Origin: Megalonaias nervosa
Taxonomy: Eukaryota > Mollusca > Bivalvia > Unionida > Unionidae
Reading direction: 5' to 3'
DNA: 64,000 nucleotides
Assembly: GCA_016617855.1 (NCBI GenBank)
Contig: JAECUM010001877.1
Coordinates: 124,001 to 188,000 of the forward strand
The notes under the pieces are model-generated. The model saw only the letters and a program-made list of their open reading frames with translations. It was not told where the DNA came from and ran no database searches. Shown piece after piece: positions 30,283 through 41,439 of this stretch (within the stretch, counting starts at the first letter, position 1; every line of letters begins with the position of its first letter). Both the position numbers and the translations under genes were made by a program.

Positions 30283-31620
30283 CTATACACGGGAAAGTGC
30301 ATCTGCAATTAAATTATCTTTTCCTTTAATGTGCTTGATGTCAAGATTGTACTCTTGCAAAAATAAACTCCATCTCAGCAGTCTTTGATTTTTATTTTTC
30401 ATTCTGCTGATGAAAGTAAGGGGGTTGTGATCACTAAACACAACAACCGGAGAAGGAGCCGAGCTAACATAAACTTCAAAATGCTGTAATGCTAGCATTA
30501 AAGCCAAGCATTCCTTCTCGATTGTTGAGTAGTTTCTTTGGTGTTTATTTAATTTCTTAGAGAAGTAACACACTGGGTGTTCAACACCATTTTTGTCATC
30601 TTGAAGCAAAACTGCTCCAACCCCAACATCACTTGCATCCACAGATAGTTTGAATGGTTGACTGAAATCTGGAGCTGTTAAAACTGGTGCACTTTTAAGT
30701 ATGGCCTTTAATCTATCGAAAGCCTCTTGACATTTTTCAGTCCAAAGAAACTTGTTTTTCTTTCTCAACAAGTTTGTCAGAGGTTCAACAATATCAGAAA
30801 AATTAGAACAAAATTTGCGATAGTACCTGGCCATACCCAAAAATCGCATCAGCTGTTTTTTACTGACAGGCACAGAAAATTCAGAAATAGCCTTGACGTT
30901 AGCATCTATAGGTTTAATCTGACCATGTCCCATAATATGTTCTAGAAAAGTAACACAAGCACGGCAGAACTCACTTTTAGATAAATTAATAGTCAAATTT
31001 GCATCCGTGAGTCTGTCGAAGAACTTCCGAATCGTGGCTAGATGTTCTTTCCAGGTGTTGTTGTAGATGATGACATCATCAATATAGGCATCACAATTGT
31101 CTAGACCAGAAGTAATCATATTCATAAGGCGTTGAAAAGTACTTGGAGAACCCTTCATCCCAAATGGCATTACTTTATACTGGTAGAGTCCATCTGGAGT
31201 TACAAATACCGAAATTTCTTTTGCTCTTTCTGTTAGTGGAATTTGCCAAAATCCTTTCAGAAGGTAAAATTTAGTGACATATTTGGCATTTCCAATTTTG
31301 TCAATACAGTCATCGATTCTTGGAAATGGGAATGAATCGGTTTTTGTCACACTGTTCACTTTCCTATAATCCGTACACATTTGAAAAGTTTTATCCGGTT
31401 TCGGAACAAGAATGCACAGTGAACTCCAATCACTCTTACTGGGCTCTATAAAATCATTTTCCAGTAAATACTGAATCTCCTTTTTCAAGTATTCCTGTTT
31501 GAGAGGGTTCATCCTGTATGGGTGTTGTTTCATGGGTTTTGAATCTACTATTTCAACGTCGTGAAACATTTTGTTTGTCCTTGTAGGCACATCTGGAAAC
31601 AAGTGCTCATATTCAGACAA
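30283..31620 (-). CDS. Reverse transcriptase-RNase H of copy 2, uninterrupted
   Basis: 445 codons. RT motifs: FQMCTDYRKVNSVTKTD, LLKGFWQIPLTERAKE (Trp where copy 1 has a stop), MPFGMKGSPSTFQRLM, and catalytic YIDDVIIYNN. Connection: RYYRKFCSNFSDIVEPL. RNase H: LSVDASDVGVGAVLLQDD (first Asp), EKECLALMLALQHFEVY (Glu) and FSDHNPLTFI (Asp), ending IKGKDNLIADALSRV. All core acidic residues appear present. It converts the RNA into DNA. A short upstream frame (31751-31548) supplies the linker to integrase. Confidence 0.95.
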   Translation of the reverse strand: MSEYEHLFPDVPTRTNKMFHDVEIVDSKPMKQHPYRMNPLKQEYLKKEIQYLLENDFIEPSKSDWSSLCILVPKPDKTFQMCTDYRKVNSVTKTDSFPFPRIDDCIDKIGNAKYVTKFYLLKGFWQIPLTERAKEISVFVTPDGLYQYKVMPFGMKGSPSTFQRLMNMITSGLDNCDAYIDDVIIYNNTWKEHLATIRKFFDRLTDANLTINLSKSEFCRACVTFLEHIMGHGQIKPIDANVKAISEFSVPVSKKQLMRFLGMARYYRKFCSNFSDIVEPLTNLLRKKNKFLWTEKCQEAFDRLKAILKSAPVLTAPDFSQPFKLSVDASDVGVGAVLLQDDKNGVEHPVCYFSKKLNKHQRNYSTIEKECLALMLALQHFEVYVSSAPSPVVVFSDHNPLTFISRMKNKNQRLLRWSLFLQEYNLDIKHIKGKDNLIADALSRV

Positions 31621-31838
31621 TAATTGTTTAAGTTCACTTTTTCTTGTTTTTGTAAATGAGAAAGTTTCTCGTCTAGATTTTCCATCATTTCCGAATTCCG
31701 AAGATTTGTTGTTCCAAGATCAGTTGAATCTGAATGAATTCCTTCATTCAAATCCTCAGTTGGTGGGACAGGTACAACTAAATTAATTGCATAATTTACT
31801 TGGCTATTCTTTCAATATAGAATACTCCATTAATTTAT

Positions 31839-33152
31839 TTAGACCTGAGTACTATTATTATAATTTAACTCATTCATTTTCTTCTTTACTTTGTAAGGGC
31901 CATAAAATCTTCTTTGAAGAAAAGTCTGAAGAATGAGCAAGAGAGAATGGACTCCATTACAGGACTCAAAAATTCTCTCAAGTAAAGTTTGGTGAAACCA
32001 TAGTTTCACTTTTGACTTGAATTGCTGAATGCCAAATTCAAGCATAATAAGCTGGAACATACCAGACTTGAAATGTGACCTTTGACCAGATTGAACAAAT
32101 TTGAGAAGGCCAAATTGAGTAAAATTCCTCAAAGGAATTGCCTCTCGGAAACATGTTGACGCAAACTTGATGGTCAACAAATTTTGGTTACCTGACTTGG
32201 TCTTTGGTAAGGGACCAACACAATCTACCTTAACTCTACTGAATGGTTCGTCAAATGCAGGAATTGGTTGCAGATGAGCCCTAGGTATCTTTTGATTTGG
32301 TTTTCCTACAATTTGACAAGTATGACAAGATCTACAAAACTTGCACACATCACTTTTGATCTTTGGCCAATAAAAATGAGTTAAGATCTTGTGATACGTT
32401 TTATTTATCCCTAAATGACCAGCCAGAGGAGTTTCAGGGGCCAAACTAAGTATTTCCTGTCTGTAAGGTTTCAGAACCACAATCTGATATTTTACTGACC
32501 ATTCGTCACTAGCAGGTACCTCGGGAGGTCTCCATTTTCTCATAAGAACTCCATTTTTAATGAAATAACAGACAGGTACTTCAGTTGCTTCAGTTTCACT
32601 AATGGCCCTCTGAAACAAACAGGAGATCTCAGGATCTTTCTCCTGTTCGACGACAAGTGATTGTCGTTTGTCACCCTGATCAGATAAAAGAGAATGAGTA
32701 TTTAAAAGAGGATCACTATGATCAATACCTTTTGAATGATCCAAATTAGAAGTGAAAGTGACCTCATCAAAAGCCTGACCAACACATGTGTCAGCTAAAG
32801 GAATGTCTTCCTTATCAAAATCATTCTCAAGAGCTTTCTTTGCCAAAGCTCTGGTAACTGAACAAGCTGAATATAAATCAGGGATTTCTTTTTCAATAGG
32901 ATCAACTTTCTGATCCAAAGAAGGCTTGTCAGTTACAAGTGGATTAACCACAACCTTGTCTCCAGCTAAGTCATTGCCTAGCAACAAATGAATGCCCTCA
33001 ACGGGTAAAGTAGACACTACACCGACTGTCACAGGTCCTGAAACTAAGTCTGATGACAAATTAACAGAATGGAGAGGAACATTAACAAAGCCGCACTCTA
33101 CTCCCTGAATGAGAACACTCTCATTAGAACAGGTCTTCTCAGAAGAAGGCAA
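31839..33152 (-). pseudogene. Protease C-terminal part and integrase of copy 2, one ORF
   Basis: 437 codons. The beginning carries the second half of protease (IHLLLGNDLAGDKVVVN), followed without a break by a linker, integrase zinc finger (APETPLAGHLGINK, with Pro in place of the first His, then CRSCHTC) and core (VKVDCVGPLPKTKSG). The second-Asp strand reads FVQSGQRSHFKSG, again without Asp. The end RRFYGPYKVKKKMNEL is the barrel remnant. This single ORF proves that integrase directly follows protease. Confidence 0.9.
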
Positions 33153-33163
33153 AATACCTGAAA

Positions 33164-34747
33164 CTAAAAGACTGAGAAGCTCCTGTATCCCTTAAATCTT
33201 AATAAGGATAGGATTGGCCAAATCACCCAACAGTGATATAGAACCCTTCGACACAAATGGTTCAAAATTCTCCACAATAAAATCTGACGGGGGTTTTTCA
33301 ACCCAACAAATGTATTGTTTTCGATACATGACCATGACCTTGACCTCTTAGAAATAAGAGCATTTGGGATAGGTCTATCTTGATTCTGATGCCTATATTT
33401 CAATTTGAAGCGATCAGAAATGACGTTTCCTTTTTTCTTGCAATAGGTACACATAGGAATAGACAAGGATTTTGAATCAAGTCTGTCAGAAGCTTGATTT
33501 TTAGAATTTGTGCCAGATTGAGTTTTACTAGGAGATGTATTTGATTGAAACACCTTTCTATCAGTAGACTGCTGAGTGAAAGATTTGCTTACCGCAGGAG
33601 CTTTATGAGTTAAGGAATACTTATAAGCAGCAAGAGCAGCATTTTCCAAGGTTTTGACCTCATGATCTTCAATGTAATTTTTGACATCACTAGGAATACA
33701 GTTTTTGAACTCTTCAAGTAATACCAGTTGTTCGAGTCTTTCATAATCATGTTCAATTTTCTCAGACAAGCACCATCTCTTGAACAACTGTTCTTTTTCT
33801 CTAGCAAATTCAACATAAATATGTCTAGTTTCTTTTTTATAGTTTCTAAACTTTTGCCGATAAGCCTCCGGGATTAACTCGTAACCCTTCAAAATGCATT
33901 CATTAACCAAATCATAGTCAGAACTTCGTCGTACTGACAGAGATATATAGATATCTCTGGCCTTGCCATAAAGTACACTCTGCAATAATTGAGTCCAATA
34001 CTCCCTTGGCCATTTTGAATTCTCAGCAACTTTTTCAAAAAGAATAAAATATTTGTCTACTTCCTTTTCCTTAAAAGGGGAACTAACTTGATATTTCCTA
34101 AAATGTTAAAATCTGAATTTGCACGAGAAGTGGAATTGTGCCTGTCACTTGCCAGATCCAATTCTTTTATTTTAATTTGAAATTCTTTTTCATCCTTCTC
34201 TTTTTGCATCTGTCTGTCTCTCTCCCTTTCTTCTATCTGTCTTTCTTTCTTCCTCTCTCTTTCCTATCTTTCTCCTCCTTTTCAGATTGTAATTTCATTT
34301 GTTCTTTTTGTAATTCTATTTGCCTTTCTTTTTCCCTTTCTTCTATTTGTCTTTCTTTCTCCCTTTCTTCTATTTGTCTTTATTTCTCCCTCTCTCTTTC
34401 CTGTCTATCTTTCTCCTTTTCTTCAAATTGTAATTTGTTCTTTTTTCTTTTTCTCTCTGAAACTCGAGCTTCCTCAACTCTACTTCCATCTTGAATTTCA
34501 TTTTTAGTTCCACTATCTTAATGTCAGAGTCTGTCATAGACTTACTGACAGATGCCAAAACACTTTTGTCAAAAATACCCTTCCCTACCAAATGCTGAAT
34601 TAAAATATTTTTGATTTCTTGTTTTGTCAAGGAAGCTTTTGCTTCAGAAAGATCGTACTTTCTGGCAAGTTCAAGCAACTCATCCTTTTTCAAACTATCC
34701 AACTGCTCTTGAGTTGGACTAGAAAGAAAACTCTTCACTTTTGACAT
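33164..34747 (-). pseudogene. Gag of copy 2, fragmented
   Basis: Starts at the ATG at 34747 (MSKVKSFLSSPTQEQ). The first ORF ends at 34370 in the Lys/Arg/Glu-rich block. The central helical block (34370-33990) is broken by several frame changes. The 33985-33164 frame restores capsid-like sequence (SVLYGKARDIYISLSV) and a knuckle with a changed residue (CTYCKKKGNVISDRF, third Cys to Arg). The DTG region near 33180 has a small deletion and frame break. Confidence 0.85.
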
Positions 34748-34875
34748 TGTGAAAGAAAGCCTGTTGTTTTCACTAAGATTTCAAGCAAAATGGGATTTGA
34801 ACTAGGGGAAATTAAATTTCAAGTTTTAGCTAAATTCAGAAATCAGCCAAATTTATATATCAGCCAGTTTCATAT

Positions 34876-34893
34876 ATCCCTGACGAGCCCCCA
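34876..34893 (-). promoter_or_regulatory. Primer binding site of copy 2, one mismatch to tRNA-Pro
   Basis: The minus strand reads TGGGGGCTCGTCAGGGAT, differing at one position from the site of copy 1, and lies close to the inner end of LTR C. Confidence 0.7.
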
Positions 34894-34903
34894 GTTTTCT
34901 TTA

Positions 34904-35855
34904 TGTTACGTATCGGCTCGTTTAAAGTAACATAAAGAAAAGAGTGATGACAACAAGCTTTGTAAGTTTTAACAAAAATAATTTATTTCCCTAGAAAACA
35001 CGGTGAAAAGGTGAAAATATGAAATAGGACTTACGATTTGTGAAGAAAATCCAAACATTTGTCTTAAAATTGTCAAAAACATATAAGTCCTGTGAACAAA
35101 CAGTTCTAATTGAAGTAGTCTGAATCTCAATTCCGTTCCAAGATGGCGGATGATGACGTCAGACGAAGGTTTTACACAAATGTCCAGAATTTTCACTGTG
35201 AATCACAATTTGTACTGTTCTGTACCAATTTAGAATTAATTTCACTGTCTTTGTCCAAAGCCAGCTGTATAGTTCTCCAGGGAAAATAATTATTATTTAG
35301 AAGACAGATGAAGTGCAGCTATCATCAGTAACAAAACACATGTTGTTCTACAGTCGTTCTACAGACGTACAAATGAACGACTCTTTCCAGCACAAAAGAA
35401 TACCTTCTTCTCAAGGTATTAGAAACTCTATAAGATGTTACAATGTGACTCTCTAAGGTGTTAAAATATAACTCTAGACTATTTTGCAGGTACCTGAGTA
35501 TTTAAAGCGAACTAAAACATCATTCCATGTACACGCACGAAAAACACATGACGATTACGAAATCTCGCCATCGCAGTATAGAATGTCAACAAGTATTATT
35601 AGAAATGACCGTGGTCACAACCAATCATTTACATAGCTTTTGGCAACTGTTTACTTGAAACAACAAACTGACATGCAAAAATCATGCTTACGCGAGTCAC
35701 ATTTACGTTCTAAATAAACACGATGTTTCTATCAAAATATCAGACCCTCTGAACTTAATCATCATCACAATAATAATTATATTTAATGATATAAAAATGA
35801 ATTAAAAAGAATTCAAATTTTAACATACATGTAATTAAACTACACGGTCGTAACA
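34904..35855 (-). repeat. LTR C (5' LTR of copy 2)
   Basis: 952 bp with the same TGTTACG/CGTAACA ends but many substitutions and small indels relative to A and B. The right flank (ATATACAG) shows no duplication of the left flank of LTR A (AACTTAG). Confidence 0.9.
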
Positions 35856-37158
35856 ATATACAGTTGCTATAAACAGGTCACAAGGAAACTGAATGTATAT
35901 AAAGTGTATTCTTTCAAATATGCAAGCATTATGTGGGAGCCTTCTTTTCTAGAATTTTCTTATAAGTAAATGGGTTTAAAAAAGAACAAATACAGATTCT
36001 GTACTGCTTTTTTTTTAAATTTATTTTGATCCATGTATGCCATTATCATAATGGTTTGCACATACGCAAAAGGCACATCTGATCAACTTGCTTGACTTTT
36101 ACCAATTTTGGTTGAAATACCTTAAAATTATCTGAGAGATATGCTGCTGGAAACGAAAAATAATTTATGGACAGACTGACAGGCAGACATAATGAGAACT
36201 GTATTTCCCAATATTACAAACATGTGGGAAATAAAAATCAGTTTCAAATGAAAATTAATATACGCTACCTCAAATCAAGCAGTTGCATGTATGAGTGTGA
36301 TAAATAATGCTTACTGACATCAGTGATAAATTATGCTTACTGACATCAGTGATAAATTATGCTTACTGAAATCAGTGATAAATTATGCTGCAGAAATATG
36401 CTGACTGACATCAGTGTCATTGTGATATGGATGTCGTGTTGTTTTTCAAAAAGCTGATGACCAAGTTTTGTCAGGCCTAATCCACTGTCAAGTACTGTGT
36501 CAGTATTGGAAATAAGATCAAATTACTTGCAAAAGAAAGGACTATCAGATGATTCCATACAGATGCCATATCCCTCAATGTATTTATAGAAGCATAAAAC
36601 ACCCCATTTTGAATTTTAAAAAAAAAAAGGCAAATGCAGAAAACTTCAAAACCTTTTCATAACAAACAAATTGTTATAATGTCTTGTAAATCCTAAATCT
36701 GCTATAATTAAAAAGTAGATATTTTTAAAAGCTCATGTTTAAAAGAACAGCACAAAATCAATGACATGTACATTATGTACTAGACCAGATACATCATGCA
36801 ATACAAACTAAATAAATTAAGTACCACAAAAATATGCAACCATATCAATGCATTACTATTATGTAATTCTATACATTTCTACAAAATAATTCTCTCACAG
36901 AAACTTTGTGACACATAACAAATATTTTATTTACATCTGTGCCTGAAGAATGAATTTTTTTCTTCAAATGAGAAGTATAATTAAATGGCAATACACTCAT
37001 CCTTCATTTCTTATGAATCAAGGAAGAAACAAAAGCGAATATTAAAATATAACACTGTATACAAAACTAGTTAATTTAGTAAAGAATCCAGTTGATGGCA
37101 CATTTGATGCTTAATTGATTCATTTCCTGGCTTGTCTGTTACTCCAACATTTACTTCA
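35856..37158. other. Downstream flank, no gene recognised
   Basis: AT-rich, with a tandem repeat of about 28 bp (TTACTGACATCAGTGATAAA core) in four copies at 36307-36420. It may include the far 3' end of the minus-strand host gene, but no poly(A) site can be fixed. Confidence 0.45.
36307..36420. repeat. ~28-bp tandem repeat, four copies
   Basis: Units of TGCTTACTGACATCAGTGAT plus AAATTA; the last copy is diverged. Confidence 0.85.
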
Positions 37159-37345
37159 GGGCTGTTCCATTTAAACATACATGGTACCCAGGGAAGGCAG
37201 TTTTTCACAAATATATGCCAGGGTACTTTGATTTTATGGAGTTCATATTAAAATGATAAGAAATTTCTAAACTGCATCTATGGGTGAGTACCCCACTTTA
37301 AAAGTGCCTTCCCTGGGTCCCATGTATGTTTTAATGAAACAGCCC
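37159..37345. mobile_element. Foldback element with 41-bp arms
   Basis: GGGCTGTTCC...CAGGGAAGGCA at 37159-37199 is repeated inverted at 37305-37345 with about four mismatches. The 105-bp centre has no ORF. Non-autonomous MITE-like unit. Confidence 0.75.
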
Positions 37346-38075
37346 TCACCCATTCCTGATATTAATGGAAATAAACTGATATGGTACCAGACAATGCCTT
37401 TGTGTGGATGTAAAGTAAACAATTACAACAATAACAGGACTCCAATTCTGGGTACCACTGCTATAATTCTGAGTAAAATTTCTTAATCTTCAAGAAGTCA
37501 CACAAGGGAATATTTAAATATAAGGTTTACTGTTATTTTTTTTTGAGCATTCGTTAAGTTAAAAACACAGTAGCACACATGCAAAAATTCCATCAATCAC
37601 CTAAAATAGTCCAAAGTAAGTACCATTTTAAGTTTTATTTTTGGCATGATCCATTTTAAGGCATGCACAGAGTTATATCATGTAACTATAATTCATCAAA
37701 AAATTGAGAATTTCATTTAATGCTCCTTTTAGCACCATCTTCTTATAAAAGTAACCTCTTTTTTTTAAACATAAAATATGTTTATTTAACTTGTACCAAA
37801 GCACAGACCATGCTGATTAAGGGACATCTGGTATGACCTTGGTGTCTACTGCCATTATCAGTTTCTACAGTACTTGTCACAATAATGCACAGCTGCACAC
37901 CATGCCTTCCCCATATCATGAAGGCATTTATAATAAAGGAATTACAGTTCCATGATTTCTTCTTCTAAAAATGCTACTAATTAGCATTTTGTTGAAGTAA
38001 ATTATCGAAATGGACTGGTTTCCTCAGTTTCTTGTTGAATCTTCCTGGAACACACGTGTTCTGTGTCTCAGTCTG

Positions 38076-38159
38076 CTATGACTTCTTGTTTTTTTTGGTT
38101 GTGGACGGCTGTGACATATCAGAAATTAGTGCCTGTTCTGTGGCAGATGTGAATAAAAC
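38076..38159 (-). CDS. Terminal coding exon of host Q/S/T-rich protein gene (tentatively SRF-like)
   Basis: The acceptor TTTTTTTACAG precedes the exon; 27 codons (starting VLFTSATEQALISDM, ending KKNKKS) are followed by TAG at 38078-38076. The exon begins in phase 0, matching the phase in which the exon at 45654-45709 ends. The 3' UTR should extend leftward. Candidate AATAAA signals on the minus strand lie near 37783 and 37634. Confidence 0.6.
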   Translation of the reverse strand, partial: VLFTSATEQALISDMSQPSTTKKNKKS

Positions 38160-38616
38160 CTGTAAAAAAAGCAAAATACCCATACACAATGAGAACCATA
38201 TATACATCTGACTTAAAAAGTTATAGTAACAAAGTCAAGATCCAGTGATAACAATTTTTGGTAAATGATTCTAGCATTTGACAAAGATTTTAACAAGTTA
38301 CAGATGGTAAAATTCTCACTAAGCACATCTGGAGTCAAACAACAATGAAAACTTGTTCTATACATCTTTTTCAAGCGCTTCATAATCATCACCCTAGAAA
38401 ATACTCATCTAAACAAAAATTTAAAAAATGGTCAATGGTGTTACTCATTTTGCAAAGTACACTGAACTGAGAATCTGTCCAAGAAGTTCCATATAATCTT
38501 CAGTGAAATACCACCATCTAAATACAAGTTCAATCTCTTTTGCATTTTAACAAGAAAATAATTTCAGAATATAACATGAGTTTCTTGGGAATACAATCAA
38601 TAGTATAGATCTATAT

Positions 38617-38796
38617 TAGGGGTTGGCAACCTACAGCATGCATGCCATACATCAAGAGGTTCTGTGTGGCATGTGAAGGGCAGCCAAAACTCTTGATTTT
38701 AACAGTGTTACTCTTTTACTGGTGGCACACTCTTGTTCATTTTGTAATTAATCCCAAAAAAGTGGCATGCCATGTAAAATAGGTTGCCAGCCCCTG
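38617..38796. mobile_element. hAT-type MITE with perfect 8-bp target duplication
   Basis: The ends TAGGGGTTGGCAACC and GGTTGCCAGCCCCTG are inverted, the classic hAT terminus. ATCTATAT occurs directly on both sides (38609-38616 and 38797-38804), the 8-bp target duplication expected for hAT. Internal arms extend the similarity with GCATGCCAT words. 180 bp, no ORF. Confidence 0.92.
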
Positions 38797-40736
38797 ATCT
38801 ATATGTTACCAACGAGTGTAAAGTACTGTATTTTTCTGCTGATAAGTCAAGTCAAACTGCAAACAACAAAGATCCTGAACTGCTGTAGCATGATGTGCCT
38901 GCAGATCTGGGTCAATGTTGTTTGTTCTACTGATCACTCAAATGCATTATGCAATGGCAGATCTTGGTGTGTGCAGTTTGCAGTTGGACTCGACTTACAA
39001 GCAAGTACAGATGGTATATAATCTAAACAGCCTTAGTGTGAAATATTTGATTTACACGGGAAGCCAGTAAGATTATTTACATCATTATTTAAAATTTCAG
39101 GTATTTCACCTAAGATGTGAGTGATAATTTCCAACTTAGGTAAAGAATACACACCTGATGAACTGTAATGAAACATTTCCAATGAAGTTTATCATTCCTG
39201 ATGCATGTTTTTTCTTTTCTAATTTTCATGTTATTAATTTGCCTGTCACCAAAATGCAACAAGTAAATTCATCAAAACATTAAGTTTCTGCATAAAAATA
39301 AGCTTAATGAACACTCTGTAACAAATATTATTATTTGAAAAGGACAATAATTTTAAAGGTTTTAAGGTGACTAAAATGTTTGTAAAAATGTCATCTTTAA
39401 GTGTATACACAAGACAGAAAAATCTTTTCTAAGCATTCCTGCATTTAATCATCCAAAATTATATAACATTACAATAACACAAGAGCAAAAAATACAAAAA
39501 TAGTATGCAAAATTAAAACCAATCCAGTGTGCATTTCCATTTAATGCATAAAATAAAAAACCTGACTATTACCCCCACCCAAGTCTCTGTTACTCCTTTC
39601 CCTTCATCAAGAACTGCTTTGTCTCCTTTACACTTAATTTAAATAGATGCCTAGATGGATGGATGACCGTGCGAAGAACAGATGAATAATTGGTATATTT
39701 GTGCTACATGGCATCTGATCATTTCACGTGTGCAGCACTTGTGGCTATATTTACATTATTTAACTTGATTGTACATTCAAGTGAAAAAATGGGTTGGATA
39801 AAAAAGAAGTGCACATAGAGTGTTTATTAAAGTTGATGGTGAGATTATAATGAGACAAAGATGTCTTTAGCAAATATTAACCTAACTCTTGTTAAAATGG
39901 AGATCAACATTAAGGACTCAGAATAATGGATTTTCAATGTTGAAAATAAAATTACTTGTCTGGGAGAAGTACAAATTGTGCTACCCAAGAGTCGTATTCC
40001 TTGCCTAAAATTTTGTATGAAATTAAAAACCAAAAGAAATGTGATACTCAATGATAATCGAAGTTCCTGGAAAGCAGAGATACCTTTCATCAACTTTTCA
40101 AAATTATACAGCGAGGCTGTAAGCAGCAGAAATAAGATATGAATACTTTCAATCTTTCTAAACTGCCATGAAGTCCTAGGAATCAAGTGAAAAATTTACA
40201 TTACCAAGTATCACTATCTGTTACAACCAACTGTGTGCAGATGTATGGGGAAACAAAAAAATTGTTTTTTGGACGAGTACAGATGACCAGAAAGGTGTTA
40301 TAAAATGTTACAGTAGCCAAGATATACCTGGTTTAATAAATCAGTATGTTTAATAATCTGTTTTAGGACAAATTAAGTTCACTATACTTGAGTAACTCTT
40401 GGCCTGCATGTACTTGCTATAATATCTGAAGAGAGAAATGCAAGTTACAAAAGGTCTCTGAGTGAATATAATCTTAATTGTTTTCATGTTATGTCCACAT
40501 ACAAGAATAGCTGTCACAATGAACACCTGATTTCAAAGATGTCTCCCAGTTTCCACTTTCATGTCAATTATTTCATATACGCTATTCTGAGAAAGTGTAC
40601 ATATGGTCATGGGTGGGGATCTTAAAGGTTTTCAAGTTTTGACACAGAAGCAGTGCCTATGGGGTAAGGACAGACCCAAGATCCTTAACTTAATGCCTGT
40701 TTATGCCAAGAAAGTGTTTATATATGGTTATATGTG

Positions 40737-40855
40737 ACTAATATAATCTGACCTCACTAGATGACATGAATAATGTAGCTAATACAATCTGACCTCACCA
40801 GGGGACAGGAATAATGTAACTAATATAATCTGACCTTGCCAGGGGACAGGAAAAA
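40737..40855. repeat. Short tandem repeat, three copies
   Basis: Units resemble CTAATATAATCTGACCTCAC followed by CAGGGGACAGGAATAATGTA, diverging slightly. Confidence 0.75.
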
Positions 40856-41439
40856 CATGATTCTCATCTTGAAGGTAAAATGAGACATGATCTCCCTAGC
40901 TGCAACAGCTCAATATTCCTGAAAGAACACTTCAGAGCTTGTACTGGATCCTGCTGATGACCTTGAAGAAGAAGTGTCCCGAATAGACAGGAATCCTTTT
41001 CTTAAAAATGAAAGCAGCTCTGAGAGCAGTTCAAATGGTGTCTTGTTCCGCCACGTTAATACTCATGATAACTTCCACTTCAGCAAGGGTCATATGCCAC
41101 TGGCCAGTTGGAATCCAAATGAAAAGAAGATCAGGCAGGTCTTTGGTTTGTTTGAAATCCTCTCTTCCATGATAGCACAGTATACCAGTGATCATAGAAT
41201 GGTAGGTTTAACTATGATTGATGCTGTTTTTTATCAAGGAGTCATAAGGAGTTAGCTATTGAGGCATGGGTGCCTACAGTGGTATAAAGTGCTTTGTGCA
41301 CCTGCTGAGATTATATTCCATTGCCTTCATAAATTCTCTAAAATGAACAGCAATCTCACTTGAGGAGACTCCACCACTTGCAAACTGTTTGTTCTTAAAG
41401 GCACTCAGGATCCCAATTGTACAGGTTCAGTAACTCTGG

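Larger units (their letters stand above)
29142..35855 (-). mobile_element. Ty3/Gypsy LTR retrotransposon copy 2 (Gmr1-like)
   Basis: LTR B (29142-30141), internal region (30142-34903) and LTR C (34904-35855), in the same orientation and domain order as copy 1. The protease-integrase part is one ORF (33152-31839) and RT-RNase H is a full 445-codon ORF. Gag is broken in several places. The two LTRs differ strongly, which is unexpected for one insertion. Confidence 0.9.

Noticed and set aside
40974..41255. Plus-strand open frame with DPADDLEEEVSRIDRNPFLK
   Set aside because: Composition looks protein-like, but there is no ATG start, no convincing splice sites and no recognised family; left uncalled.
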